Shown: positions 18,878-27,038 of the stretch, in pieces | Position numbering within the stretch: the first letter of the stretch is position 1 | Layout of the letters: every line of letters starts with the position of its first letter | Origin: an uncultured Cocleimonas sp. | GTDB lineage: Bacteria; Pseudomonadota; Gammaproteobacteria; Thiotrichales; Thiotrichaceae | Reading direction: 5' to 3' | DNA: 64,000 nt | NCBI RefSeq assembly: GCF_947495625.1 | Contig: NZ_CANLZW010000009.1 | Location: 1 to 64,000, forward strand | The notes under the pieces: generated by a model | Database searches by the model: none | Seen by the model: the letters and a program-made list of their open reading frames with translations, nothing else | Told to the model about the DNA's origin: nothing | Program-made: the position numbers and the translations under genes

Positions 18878-19431
18878 ACAGCAAACCAGGAATCGAACTA
18901 ATCAACAATACGGTAATGGGTGTATTGCAATATAGTGTTGCTAATGGCGACACGCGAACTTTACGTTCGCTGGGAGTTAGTGAGCAAACCATAGAACACC
19001 TACTCAAGAGTAATATTTCTTTTTTAGGTAGAGGTATTGCTCCCATTGTTCAACTGGATAATAAATCCGCACAATTACATCTTCGTGCCAGCAACAATCA
19101 ATACCGTGAGCAGTTATTAATCAAACAATTGATTCAACGCGATGCGCCCTACTCTGTACTTAAAACAAATTACGGTATGGACCGTAAAGAGTACAGCAAG
19201 TTACGCATAGAACTGAACATGATAAAACCTATCATCGGTCGGCCAGCTGATCCAGATCCTAGTGAATTACCCAATACGCTGATTCAAGCATTAGAGGAGT
19301 ATATTTTAAACTCTGACAATCCTCCGTTGGTTGAGAGTCCTGATTTATTACTCCTTCATTCATTTATTCATAAATTAGGCATACGCGTCATTCTAGGGCT
19401 AGAAAGCGTGATAAGAAAAGAGCTAATTTAG
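18874..19431 (+). CDS. DUF2857 family ICE protein
   Basis: 185 residues. Start overlaps the parB stop by 4 bp (ATGA). It matches the DUF2857 proteins found between parB and the STY4528-type gene in SPI-7-like ICEs. Segments such as LRSLGVSEQTIEHL look like a helix-turn-helix. A regulatory or replication-accessory role is inferred from the position only. Confidence 0.75.
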   Translation: MNSKPGIELINNTVMGVLQYSVANGDTRTLRSLGVSEQTIEHLLKSNISFLGRGIAPIVQLDNKSAQLHLRASNNQYREQLLIKQLIQRDAPYSVLKTNYGMDRKEYSKLRIELNMIKPIIGRPADPDPSELPNTLIQALEEYILNSDNPPLVESPDLLLLHSFIHKLGIRVILGLESVIRKELI

Positions 19432-19440
19432 GGGGACATC

Positions 19441-20853
19441 ATGACTATCGATACTAAAAGGCCATATTCAATATTACGGGATAGATTTGAAAATCAATCT
19501 CGTGATGTTGGTGAGAAATTATTAAATGAACAACATAAGGGGCCACGAAACTTATTAGCAACAACGCATATAGGTAATGAGCATATATCAATACCAGGTT
19601 TCTTAATTGCGGATCCCATTTTAGAACCTGTCGATAAAGCAGTTTACAACGCTATTCGCTTAGTGACACCCAAACAGATATCAGGAGAACAAGCAGCTTA
19701 TCCAAACTATAAGGATATCTGCCGTGTAGCAAACATCTCATCAGATGCCACAGTCTCTCGTGCACTAATTATTTTGCGCATGATGCGATGGGTATCTCAA
19801 CGTACATTAAGTGCATCTAGTGGCGTTATGGGAAATGTGTACATGACTCATGACCACCCACTAGACTTTGAAATGTTCATTGAGATAAACAGCAATTACG
19901 ATGAGCTACTGAGATCATCTTTACATCATAACCATGCTCGTGTTCGTGCCGTTGCTGAGGTTGTCATTGAAAGTTATGAAAATGACCTTGTGAAAACTGA
20001 TGCGCCTTTACATACCTTAGAACAAGTGACTGTGTCATCTGATTATCTTCAGGGCGAGAAAGACTGTGACTATTTCTCAATATCATCAAAGAGCATAGAT
20101 AACTTAAACAGCTCTTCAAAATTTAAAGAGCCCTACATAGCAAGCTCTTTAAATATTAAAGAGCCCAAAATCAGTACCCCTTTAAATATTAAAGAGCACT
20201 CCACTTTAAATATTAAAGAGCCAGCAAAATCACCCTCTTTAAATATTAAAGAGGGTGATTTACTAGGCACTTTAAATATTGAAGAGCCTAGTAGTAGTGG
20301 TAGTAGGAATATAATAACTACAACAACAAGAGCGGGAAATCTGCACTTATCAAAACAACCAGATATTAAACTCATGAATGAGATATCTGAAATGTTTAGC
20401 AACATGAAAACAGATCAACATCGACAGATTGGTCGGTTAGTCATGCGCTGTGAGTTAGAAGAAGATCGATACTTAGCGGTCTATGAATTATCTAATCGTC
20501 TCAAATATGGGGAAAAACCCATACATAATCCGATTGGCTATCTGGGGAAACTTATTGGAATGCTCAACGCAGGTGAGTATCCATTTTCATCCTACGCTCA
20601 AAAGAATTTCAACAATACTCAAACTGAAAAACCACAGCAAAAAACAAAAACGGTTGAGCAAGAACTCAGTGAGATTCGTTTTGAGTTAAACAATGTGATT
20701 AACGAGATCAGAGCGCTTGAGAGGATGCAAAACCAAACGCCAAACGAGTTGTTTGAAAAACAGTTAACTCAATTCAAACAACAGGCAAAAGAGTTATCAG
20801 AGAAGAAAACGTTGCTTGAAGAGGAAAAGCAAACACAGCGTTTTAGAAATTAA
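19441..20853 (+). CDS. STY4528-type ICE replication protein with internal iteron-like repeats
   Basis: 470 residues. The N-terminal half (about 50-175) looks like a winged-helix DNA-binding domain of the kind found in plasmid replication initiators (ICRVANISSDATVSRALIIL). A middle section (residues about 223-283) consists of six repeats of S/T-LNIKEP at 11- or 8-residue spacing. The C-terminal 60 residues are a predicted coiled coil rich in Glu/Gln. The family is known from SPI-7 STY4528 and called a pathogenicity-island replication protein. The DNA that codes the repeats is itself a set of palindromes (see 20112-20286), so the gene may carry its own origin. Confidence 0.8.
   Translation: MTIDTKRPYSILRDRFENQSRDVGEKLLNEQHKGPRNLLATTHIGNEHISIPGFLIADPILEPVDKAVYNAIRLVTPKQISGEQAAYPNYKDICRVANISSDATVSRALIILRMMRWVSQRTLSASSGVMGNVYMTHDHPLDFEMFIEINSNYDELLRSSLHHNHARVRAVAEVVIESYENDLVKTDAPLHTLEQVTVSSDYLQGEKDCDYFSISSKSIDNLNSSSKFKEPYIASSLNIKEPKISTPLNIKEHSTLNIKEPAKSPSLNIKEGDLLGTLNIEEPSSSGSRNIITTTTRAGNLHLSKQPDIKLMNEISEMFSNMKTDQHRQIGRLVMRCELEEDRYLAVYELSNRLKYGEKPIHNPIGYLGKLIGMLNAGEYPFSSYAQKNFNNTQTEKPQQKTKTVEQELSEIRFELNNVINEIRALERMQNQTPNELFEKQLTQFKQQAKELSEKKTLLEEEKQTQRFRN
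20112..20286. repeat. Six iteron-like palindromic repeats inside the replication gene (candidate oriV)
   Basis: Unit of 19 bp: CTCTTTAA-ATA-TTAAAGAG, an interrupted palindrome. Copies begin at 20112 (degenerate), 20145, 20178, 20202, 20235 and 20268 (last with one change), so spacing is 33, 33, 24, 33, 33. The copy at 20235 is extended to 16-bp perfect arms (20227-20261, AAATCACCCTCTTTAA and its complement). All six are also in the same coding frame (LNIKEP). AT-rich, regularly phased palindromes within a replication initiator gene are the pattern of an iteron origin. Confidence 0.8.
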
Positions 20854-20855
20854 TG

Positions 20856-20882
20856 TTAGGGGGGGGCACAGTGCCCCCCTAA
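20856..20882 (+). promoter_or_regulatory. Very GC-rich hairpin after the replication gene
   Basis: TTAGGGGGG plus two bulged G, CAC, a single A, then GTGCCCCCCTAA. It begins three bases after the stop codon and lies 32 bases before the next start. There is no T-run. It could be an attenuator, an mRNA-end stabiliser or a pause site. Confidence 0.55.
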
Positions 20883-20914
20883 ATAAGAAAAATCTAATAT
20901 AGATGGTGAGTAAT

Positions 20915-21811
20915 ATGAGTGATGAGAGCACTAAGCAAACGCCAAAGAAAAATAAAATTCCTACTGTGGATCTGGGGTTTGGAGAAACTGAAATGTTTGT
21001 TCCAAAGAATCAACCTCCACGAGTCAATTTGGCTGCAAAAAGAATGGCAGAGAGAGCCAATGAAAATGATGAGGATATCATCTCAGATGCGCCGTTAGAT
21101 GGTAGTGATATTTTTGAGACGCCTGGGGCATTGCGTGGCACAAGCCAATTAGTTTTGGAGACACGCAAAGCACAATTGGTTTTTGAAGGTAGGAAACCCG
21201 ATAAGCAAAAAAACAAACCATTCATTATCGGCCTTAACAGTTTTGCTGGACAGCTACGAGTTATTTACGATGCCTCTGGAGACGGGGACCCGTATGCAGA
21301 TTATTGGTTGATTCAAGTGGAACGTGCTCTGGCAGAAAAATCAGAGATGTTTGATGCAAGCATTGATGAGTACACAAAGTTATTGGGTCAGTACGAAAAT
21401 ATCAACCATGAGGTGGCGCATTCGATTAAGCCCATCACTAAAAGCTTAAGATTCTCGATTGCATACTCATACCAAGGCGCAACGATGCTGATGAAGTTGG
21501 ACCAATTGATCAGGACCATACTCACTGCAAATCATGTCGGCTTATTGGATTCTGATAAGGCCAACAGACATATTCGTAGAGCAGCCAGAATTTCACGAGG
21601 CGCACTTGAATCAGTTGTAGGTTATCGCTTTTGTGATATCAACCGAGACGATGTGGCAGCAAACAATCCTAAAGCTCAAAGAGCACAGGAGCTTATGGGA
21701 GGGTGTCCAAGTGCAATACTAGAGGATCAAATTGCGCCAAAGTTCGTCTCATCGAAAGCAATGTATTTGAAAAGTGAGCGCTTAAAAAAGAGTGCTGAGG
21801 TGCTTGGATAA
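20915..21811 (+). CDS. TIGR03761 (PFL_4669) family ICE protein
   Basis: 298 residues from the ATG at 20915 (GGTGAG directly upstream; an ATG at 20903 is less well placed). The conserved core GLNSFAGQLRVIYDASGDGDPYADYWL region and the arginine-rich helix HIRRAARISRGAL match the family placed after the STY4528-type gene in these ICEs. Function unknown; position suggests a role in ICE replication or maintenance. Confidence 0.82.
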   Translation: MSDESTKQTPKKNKIPTVDLGFGETEMFVPKNQPPRVNLAAKRMAERANENDEDIISDAPLDGSDIFETPGALRGTSQLVLETRKAQLVFEGRKPDKQKNKPFIIGLNSFAGQLRVIYDASGDGDPYADYWLIQVERALAEKSEMFDASIDEYTKLLGQYENINHEVAHSIKPITKSLRFSIAYSYQGATMLMKLDQLIRTILTANHVGLLDSDKANRHIRRAARISRGALESVVGYRFCDINRDDVAANNPKAQRAQELMGGCPSAILEDQIAPKFVSSKAMYLKSERLKKSAEVLG

Positions 21812-21911
21812 AATATGGAGGTCTTTCTTAAAATTTACTTGCAGGCCTTTCCATTGGTGGTGCAGAAATCAACCAAAGGGAAAACCCTTTAAGGGTAAGG
21901 GGGGGAATGAA

Positions 21912-22111
21912 GTGATTCGGCAAATGGATAAATTCGAAATGAGCTTGAAGAAAAATTGGTTAGTGAAAATGAGTCAGTTGAATATGCAGAGTGTTGGCTT
22001 TGCGGTGAAGCAGATTTTGTATGTCGATCAACGTGCAGTTGCCATATTAATGATATGACGAGGTTAAAACTGGTGAGTTATATGTCAAGTGTTCAGTTCG
22101 TTAATAAGTAG
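21912..22111 (+). pseudogene. Possible frameshifted small Cys-rich protein gene
   Basis: A GTG at 21912 behind a strong GGGGG-AATGAA stretch opens a frame (VIRQMDKF). About 24 bases later a second frame, open from 21932 to the TAG at 22109-22111, reads NELEEKLVSENESVEYAE and then CWLCGEADFVCRSTCSCHI. The Cys spacing looks like a zinc finger, and the sequence looks more protein-like than the continued first frame. A -1 shift near 21935 would join them. It may be a frameshifted gene, a real short gene with an unusual start, or chance. Confidence 0.3.
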
Positions 22112-22149
22112 TAGTTTATAAGAATATTAATTTAATCAAGGAGTAAATA

Positions 22150-22605
22150 ATGAGTAATGGTACATCTCAAATCGTGATTATCACTGGCAACATTGGTCAA
22201 GATCATGAATTAAAATATATGACGAATCAAAATGCAGTTCTTAATTTTTCATTAGCTACAAGTGAGTCATGGAAAGATTCTGCATCGGGTGAACTCAAGA
22301 GTGAAACTGAGTGGCATCGATGCGTAGTGTTTGATAGAAAGGCAGAAAATACAGCTCAATACACCCGTAAAGGTTCAAAGGTACAAGTAACTGGAAAATT
22401 AAAAACGCGCAAGTGGACCGACAACAAGGACGTAGTTCGATACATTACGGAAGTGATGGTCCGCGATATTCAATTTTTGGATAGGAAGCCTTCGGACAAG
22501 ACGGCTAATGAGAAAACTAAAGAATCAAGCAGCTCTGATTTGGATGTTCCACCCAATACAAATTATCAAGTACCTGAGTTTGATGACGATTTACCATTCA
22601 ATTAA
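22150..22605 (+). CDS. ssb: Single-stranded DNA-binding protein (ICE copy)
   Basis: 151 residues: N-terminal OB fold (VIITGNIGQDHELKYM, EWHRCVVFDRKAENTAQYTRKGSKVQVTGKL), a Ser/Asn-rich linker, and the acidic tip DDDLPFN that contacts partner proteins. A good AAGGAG ribosome site precedes the start. ICE-encoded Ssb protects the transferred strand and serves ICE replication. Confidence 0.95.
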   Translation: MSNGTSQIVIITGNIGQDHELKYMTNQNAVLNFSLATSESWKDSASGELKSETEWHRCVVFDRKAENTAQYTRKGSKVQVTGKLKTRKWTDNKDVVRYITEVMVRDIQFLDRKPSDKTANEKTKESSSSDLDVPPNTNYQVPEFDDDLPFN

Positions 22606-22632
22606 GCTGATGAGAAAACATGTTAAATTAGT

Positions 22633-23088
22633 ATGAATTGTCTTGTTGAAACATCATCGAGAAAATGGAGATCTCACATTGGGTTTCCATTTTCTACATC
22701 CGAACAAACTACGGTTCATTTAGTTCAATTATGCCAACAAAGAGATCATTTGAAAAAAGTAGCTTCTGCTTTGATAGAACAATGGAATGAGCAATTTCCT
22801 AGATCTACGGTTCCTGTTTATTTAACCAGGGTATCCGATAAGTCATACAGTACACTTCGATGGAGACTCAGTGCAACACATTCAAAAAAAGCATCTCAAA
22901 TAAGCTTCAGTGAGGAACTGTTAGATTATTTTCATATAGCGAAAGATCGTAAAATAGTCTGTCTTTTTGAAAGTCGCCGTCAAGATTTAGATCTACAACT
23001 ATCCTTGGTTTTGTACGAAATATTACGTCTCGAATCTTATCTGAAAAACATCACTGTACTTTCTGACATTAAAAAATGTACTGCTTAA
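22633..23088 (+). CDS. Hypothetical ICE protein, possibly DUF3158-like
   Basis: 151 residues, not firmly recognised. The pattern of an N-terminal helical part, then PVYLTR...TLRWR and a C-terminal helical part with ESRRQDLDLQLSLVLYEI resembles DUF3158 proteins, which in related ICEs sit next to ssb. It lies 27 bp after ssb in the same direction. Function unknown. Confidence 0.55.
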   Translation: MNCLVETSSRKWRSHIGFPFSTSEQTTVHLVQLCQQRDHLKKVASALIEQWNEQFPRSTVPVYLTRVSDKSYSTLRWRLSATHSKKASQISFSEELLDYFHIAKDRKIVCLFESRRQDLDLQLSLVLYEILRLESYLKNITVLSDIKKCTA

Positions 23089-23174
23089 AATATCACTAAT
23101 TTATTAGTTTATATTATTAAAAGACAGTATTTTGGTGTACAAGACATCAGACCATAAAAGGTTAAAATTACCAT

Positions 23175-23372
23175 ATGCTATTAACTAATAAAGACATTGG
23201 AAATCTCATACTAAATAGAAGGCCAGGTTTTGCGGTACAGATCGGTAATGAAATTTTGATCACGTATTTGGGGCAAGATGAGAACGATGCTGCGAGACTA
23301 CGAATTAGTGCGCCAAGAGGTCTGAATATCTCACGTGTTCGCTATGAGGATGGGGAATTAATTAAACAATAA
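23175..23372 (+). CDS. CsrA/RsmA-family RNA-binding regulator (divergent, ICE-borne)
   Basis: 65 residues. After a seven- to ten-residue N-terminal extension it follows the CsrA pattern: LILNRRPGFAVQIGNEILIT, YLGQ, then RLRISAPRGLNISRVRYEDGE. The strand order and the conserved I-G-x-E, A-P and final R-x-E positions match CsrA; the RNA-contacting arginine near the C-terminal strand is kept. CsrA binds GGA in mRNA leaders and blocks or stabilises translation. CsrA paralogues are known on Legionella ICEs, where they control the element. It is 4 bp before a MarR gene. Confidence 0.72.
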   Translation: MLLTNKDIGNLILNRRPGFAVQIGNEILITYLGQDENDAARLRISAPRGLNISRVRYEDGELIKQ

Positions 23373-23376
23373 AAGA

Positions 23377-23847
23377 ATGAATATGAATAATAAGACTAAG
23401 AAAGATTCTATTAATTTGAATGAATTAATCAGTTTCAATTTCTACTCTGGCTGGCGAGAGATAGAGCAGTTATTTAGAGAAATTGTTGGAAGCGATATGT
23501 CTCTGCAACAATCGTTTATTTTATCATTTTTACATGATTCCTATCGAACCATGAAGGAAGTCTCTGAGCATCTTAATTTAGATCCATCTGCAGTTTCTAC
23601 AATTGTTGACCGGATGTTTAAAAAGGGATTAATCCACAGAGTTAGAGACCCACGTGATAGACGCGTGATGTTAGTTAGTCTCACTGATGAAGGCATTTTA
23701 CTTAAATTAAAACTGGATGAAAAAGTGAAGGTATTTTCTAATGTTTTGGATGAAGGAATATCTTCTGAAGATAAGCTAGTTCTTCGTAGAATCATCTCAC
23801 AGATTCAGGCTAATAGAATTAGAAATTCAGTGAGTGAAGTTGAGTGA
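23377..23847 (+). CDS. MarR-family transcriptional regulator
   Basis: 156 residues with the winged-helix pattern of MarR: TMKEVSEHLNLDPSAVSTIV (recognition helix), then the wing RVRDPRDRRVMLVSLTDEG. It follows the CsrA-like gene and precedes topB by 8 bp. It probably represses ICE genes in response to a ligand; target and ligand are unknown. Confidence 0.88.
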   Translation: MNMNNKTKKDSINLNELISFNFYSGWREIEQLFREIVGSDMSLQQSFILSFLHDSYRTMKEVSEHLNLDPSAVSTIVDRMFKKGLIHRVRDPRDRRVMLVSLTDEGILLKLKLDEKVKVFSNVLDEGISSEDKLVLRRIISQIQANRIRNSVSEVE

Positions 23848-23855
23848 AAATATAA

Positions 23856-26027
23856 ATGCAGTTATACCTATGTGAAAAGCCATCCCAAGGGCGTGACATT
23901 GCCCGAAATATGAATGCAAATACACGTGGTGATGGTTGTTTAAAAAAAGGTAATGAATTAGTCGTTACATGGGCTATTGGTCATTTAGTAGAGATGGCAA
24001 ACCCAGATATTTACGACCCAGAATTGAAAAAATGGTCATTTAATACATTACCTATCCATCCAGATCATTGGAAGAATGTTGTCAAAACAAAGACCAAAAA
24101 ACAATACAACATCATTCTCAAACTTATCAAACAAGCAGATCATGTAGTGATCGCTACCGATGCGGATCGTGAAGGTGAAGTCATTGCACGAGAATTACTT
24201 GATGCTGCTAAGTTTTCAGGCAAGATATCTCGTTTGTGGCTATCTGCACTTGATGACACATCCATTCAAAGAGCATTGAATCAAATAAGACCTGGTAGCG
24301 ATACGGCAGATCTTTATGCAGCTGGATTGGCAAGATCACGGTGTGATTGGCTGGTGGGTATGAACCTGACCAGACTCTATACCTTGAAAGCCAAAAATGC
24401 GGGTTATGATGGGGTGTTATCTGTAGGGCGGGTACAGACACCGACCCTGCGAATGGTGGTTGATAGAGACTTGATTATCGAGAATTTTGTGGCCACAGAT
24501 TTTTGGGATGTTTTTGCGATTCTCAGTTACTCCGACCATAACAATTCAAGTCAAAGCTTCAAGGCAAAGTGGCTACCCGGTGAATCTGTCAGTGATACAG
24601 AAGGCCGTTGTATCCAGCAACAATCGGCCATCAACCTGCACCAACAAATCAAGGGTGCAGCTGGCAATGTGATTTCTTTTCAAAAACAGCGCAGAAAACA
24701 GAACTCACCGCTGCCTTTTTCTTTATCAACACTTACACAATTTTGTGATCAGTCATTTAATTTAGGTGCCAAACAGGTACTGGATATTGCCCAAAACCTG
24801 TATGAAACACACAAGGTAACTACCTACCCTCGTTCTGATTGTCAGTACCTACCAGAGTCACAGATTGATGATATTGACACTATCTTCAAGCATCTGAGAC
24901 AACAAAGCGAACTGAAAAAGTGGGTTGATAGTGCTGATCCGAAACGGCGTTCCAAAGTATGGAATGACAAAAAAATCACCGCCCACCATGCAATTATTCC
25001 AACAACGGTTACCGCCGACTTATCCAGAATGTCCGGGATTGAACGCAAAGTCTATAACGCGATTTGCCGTTACTATCTGGCACAGTTTTATTCCATCCAT
25101 GAATATGATCAAACGACCATTCTCCTGGATATCACAGGTGAGACATTCAAGGCTACGGGTAGAGTAACCGTTGTTGATGGTTTTAAATCCCTGCTTGCCA
25201 AGCCCTCTGAAGAGAAAAAAGCCGGTGTAGATCATGCTGATACCGCAAATTTAAAAACCGAGAGTTCAGAACAATCGTTACCACATGTCGCCAAAGGCGA
25301 CCTCATCCCGGTCATAGATACTGAAATACAGCAAAAGAAAACCAAACCACCCGCTCGTTACACAGAAGGTACGCTCTCAAAAGCGATGGAAAATGTAGCG
25401 CGAGAAGTAACCGATCCAAAGCTTAAAAAGATTTTAAAAGAAACCACCGGAATCGGTACAGTCGCGACACGGCCCAACATCTTTGAAGTGCTTCTAAAAC
25501 GTGCATTACTAATCAAGCAAGGTAAATATCTGCACTCATCTGAAGCCGGACGTAGCTTGATTAGTGCGTTACCAGAAGCCGTAAAGTCTCCAGGGACAAC
25601 TGCAATGTGGGAACAGTCCCTTGAATCCATTGCAACAGGTAAAGTCTCCATGGATGATTTTATTGCCTCTCAGAAAAACTTCCTGCAACGTCTAGTAAAG
25701 TTTGAAATTGACAATACGAGTAGCATGAACATCAAGGCAACTGCCAAACACCTTTGCCCGACATGTAACCAGGCGCTTCGACGAATCAAAGGGAAGAAAG
25801 GCTTTTTTTGGGCGTGTAGTGAGAATGACTGTAAATACACAACACCTGATAATCGTGGCAAGCCAGGGAAAAAACGCAAGGTTGTAGCATCGAATATTCC
25901 GTGCCCGGAATGTGGTAAACCACTGAGGCAAATAACGGGTAAGAAAGGTAAATTTTGGGGTTGTTCTGGTTACAGTGATGGTTGTAAATTTTCAGCGGAG
26001 GATAAGACTGGTAAACCTGTTTTATAA
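23856..26027 (+). CDS. topB: DNA topoisomerase III (ICE copy)
   Basis: 723-residue type IA topoisomerase. Toprim domain with CEKPSQGRDIA at the N-terminus and TDADREGEVIARELL at 101-115; the active-site tyrosine lies in TTYPRSDCQYLPE (about 325). Two C-terminal zinc ribbons (CPTCNQAL and CPECGKPL, each followed by a second Cys pair) are present. Related ICEs carry such a gene, probably for resolving intermediates of transfer or replication. The end overlaps the convergent AbiEi-like gene by 6 bp. Confidence 0.93.
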   Translation: MQLYLCEKPSQGRDIARNMNANTRGDGCLKKGNELVVTWAIGHLVEMANPDIYDPELKKWSFNTLPIHPDHWKNVVKTKTKKQYNIILKLIKQADHVVIATDADREGEVIARELLDAAKFSGKISRLWLSALDDTSIQRALNQIRPGSDTADLYAAGLARSRCDWLVGMNLTRLYTLKAKNAGYDGVLSVGRVQTPTLRMVVDRDLIIENFVATDFWDVFAILSYSDHNNSSQSFKAKWLPGESVSDTEGRCIQQQSAINLHQQIKGAAGNVISFQKQRRKQNSPLPFSLSTLTQFCDQSFNLGAKQVLDIAQNLYETHKVTTYPRSDCQYLPESQIDDIDTIFKHLRQQSELKKWVDSADPKRRSKVWNDKKITAHHAIIPTTVTADLSRMSGIERKVYNAICRYYLAQFYSIHEYDQTTILLDITGETFKATGRVTVVDGFKSLLAKPSEEKKAGVDHADTANLKTESSEQSLPHVAKGDLIPVIDTEIQQKKTKPPARYTEGTLSKAMENVAREVTDPKLKKILKETTGIGTVATRPNIFEVLLKRALLIKQGKYLHSSEAGRSLISALPEAVKSPGTTAMWEQSLESIATGKVSMDDFIASQKNFLQRLVKFEIDNTSSMNIKATAKHLCPTCNQALRRIKGKKGFFWACSENDCKYTTPDNRGKPGKKRKVVASNIPCPECGKPLRQITGKKGKFWGCSGYSDGCKFSAEDKTGKPVL

Positions 26028-26648
26028 GTCTCCCAAACTCTCTAGAGCTTTACCTAGGTAAGCAAGCATATTTGATTTATAACCTTGTTTCGCAAAATCA
26101 TAAAAACAAGAAGCATCTAATTTTATTAGGTCATCACTATCAAGTCGTAAATCATTCTCTAAATAATTCATCATGGCACTTGAGGATTGAATGCGTAACT
26201 TGCGTGTAGAGACCAGTAGATCAGCCAACGCTTTTTCAGGTGTAGCCATCATAAATGCTATTTTATCTTGCTGGATGCTATCTATTCCAACTGAGTAGTA
26301 GGAAGCTGGAATAGCCTGATAGTGAAAACTACCACGAGCCGTTTCTGATTGGCGAGAGCGTCCAATACACATGGAAGTAACGACTGATACTTGCTCTGTT
26401 AACAGACCATAATAACTCAAAGCCCAATGCCTTGAGACATAGCTAGGACCATGCAAGTGATTGGCAATCAACTCCAGTGAGGGCTGTTGAGAGTCCGCAA
26501 TAAGATACAAACCACGCTTTAAAGGCACAAGTTGATGTTTGGCGATGAGTTCACTAATCTTATCATTGGGTCGTGCATAACTACCCAAAACCGATACAAG
26601 GGTTGCATGGTTAATGACAGGGTTAGCTAATGACTCCAAATGATTCAT
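26022..26648 (-). CDS. AbiEi-type antitoxin/regulator without partner toxin
   Basis: 208 residues. The N-terminal winged-helix part (SVLGSYARPNDKISELIAKH, LVPLKRGLYLI) and the following section (SYVSRHWALSYYGLLTEQ) match type IV antitoxins of the AbiEi family; MATPEKALADLL is a typical later motif. In normal systems the nucleotidyltransferase toxin AbiEii follows. Here the next gene is convergent topB, so it is an orphan. An inverted repeat (26652-26672) sits at its start, consistent with self-repression. Confidence 0.75.
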   Translation of the reverse strand: MNHLESLANPVINHATLVSVLGSYARPNDKISELIAKHQLVPLKRGLYLIADSQQPSLELIANHLHGPSYVSRHWALSYYGLLTEQVSVVTSMCIGRSRQSETARGSFHYQAIPASYYSVGIDSIQQDKIAFMMATPEKALADLLVSTRKLRIQSSSAMMNYLENDLRLDSDDLIKLDASCFYDFAKQGYKSNMLAYLGKALESLGDL

Positions 26649-26651
26649 ATC

Positions 26652-26672
26652 ACAAAATTTAGCATATTTTGT
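26652..26672. promoter_or_regulatory. Inverted repeat at the start of the AbiEi-like gene
   Basis: ACAAAAT-TTAGCAT-ATTTTGT, 7-bp perfect arms, ending four bases before the ATG. AbiEi antitoxins bind inverted repeats in their own promoter, so this is a candidate operator. Confidence 0.5.
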
Positions 26673-26803
26673 TAAGTTAAACGTAAAAATACCGATTAAC
26701 TAAACAATATTTACTTATGTTGACAAAATATACTTTCCTGTTCCGTAAGTGTTCTTATGGTAATAAATGATTTCAAGTTTAGAAGACAGTGATGATCTAT
26801 ACG

Positions 26804-26912
26804 CAATGAAATCCTGACATTAATTGATTATTTAAACAAAAAAACTCTAAATTTAAGCATCGCACTAGTGGATCTTGGTGCAGCGTTTTTTAAAACGTGA
26901 TCACATCATTAA
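26804..26912 (+). repeat. Direct repeat R1 flanking the DUF4143 module
   Basis: About 109 bp that align with 28332-28441, roughly nine of ten bases by eye with three single-base gaps. Shared parts include TTAATTGATTATTTAAACAA, a GATCTT-GTGCAGCG section and an AAAACGTGATC end. No gene is seen between 26649 and 27038 apart from this repeat and the operator-like repeats. Confidence 0.85.
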
Positions 26913-26969
26913 TTCTTCATAACCACTTAATGGAATGGGAGTAACACCGCAAAATTTTCAACGATAATA

Positions 26970-27023
26970 CTCGTATTATTTATCAATATATCTCGTATTA
27001 TGATACGATTTATCTCGTATTAT
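26970..27023. promoter_or_regulatory. Three CTCGTATTAT repeats at exact 22-bp spacing
   Basis: CTCGTATTAT begins at 26970, 26992 and 27014, i.e. every two helical turns, ending 15 bp before the ATPase start. The first copy is also half of the inverted repeat ATAATAC-TC-GTATTAT, and CGTAT-TATG-ATACG lies around the second. A cooperative regulator binding site is likely. Confidence 0.7.
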
Positions 27024-27038
27024 TAAACAGACATAATC

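Noticed and set aside
20133-20405. Leftward open frame with repeated SLIFKE peptides
   Set aside because: It is the antisense shadow of the iteron-like repeats in the replication gene; the forward frame has the family match.
21792-22058. Continuous 88-codon frame after the TIGR03761 gene
   Set aside because: Composition is poor, it starts within the previous gene, and the alternative Cys-rich frame over the same bases looks more like protein.
26970-27023. CRISPR array
   Set aside because: Only three 10-bp boxes at 22-bp period, with no long repeats or unique spacers. No CRISPR array or cas gene is seen anywhere in the window.
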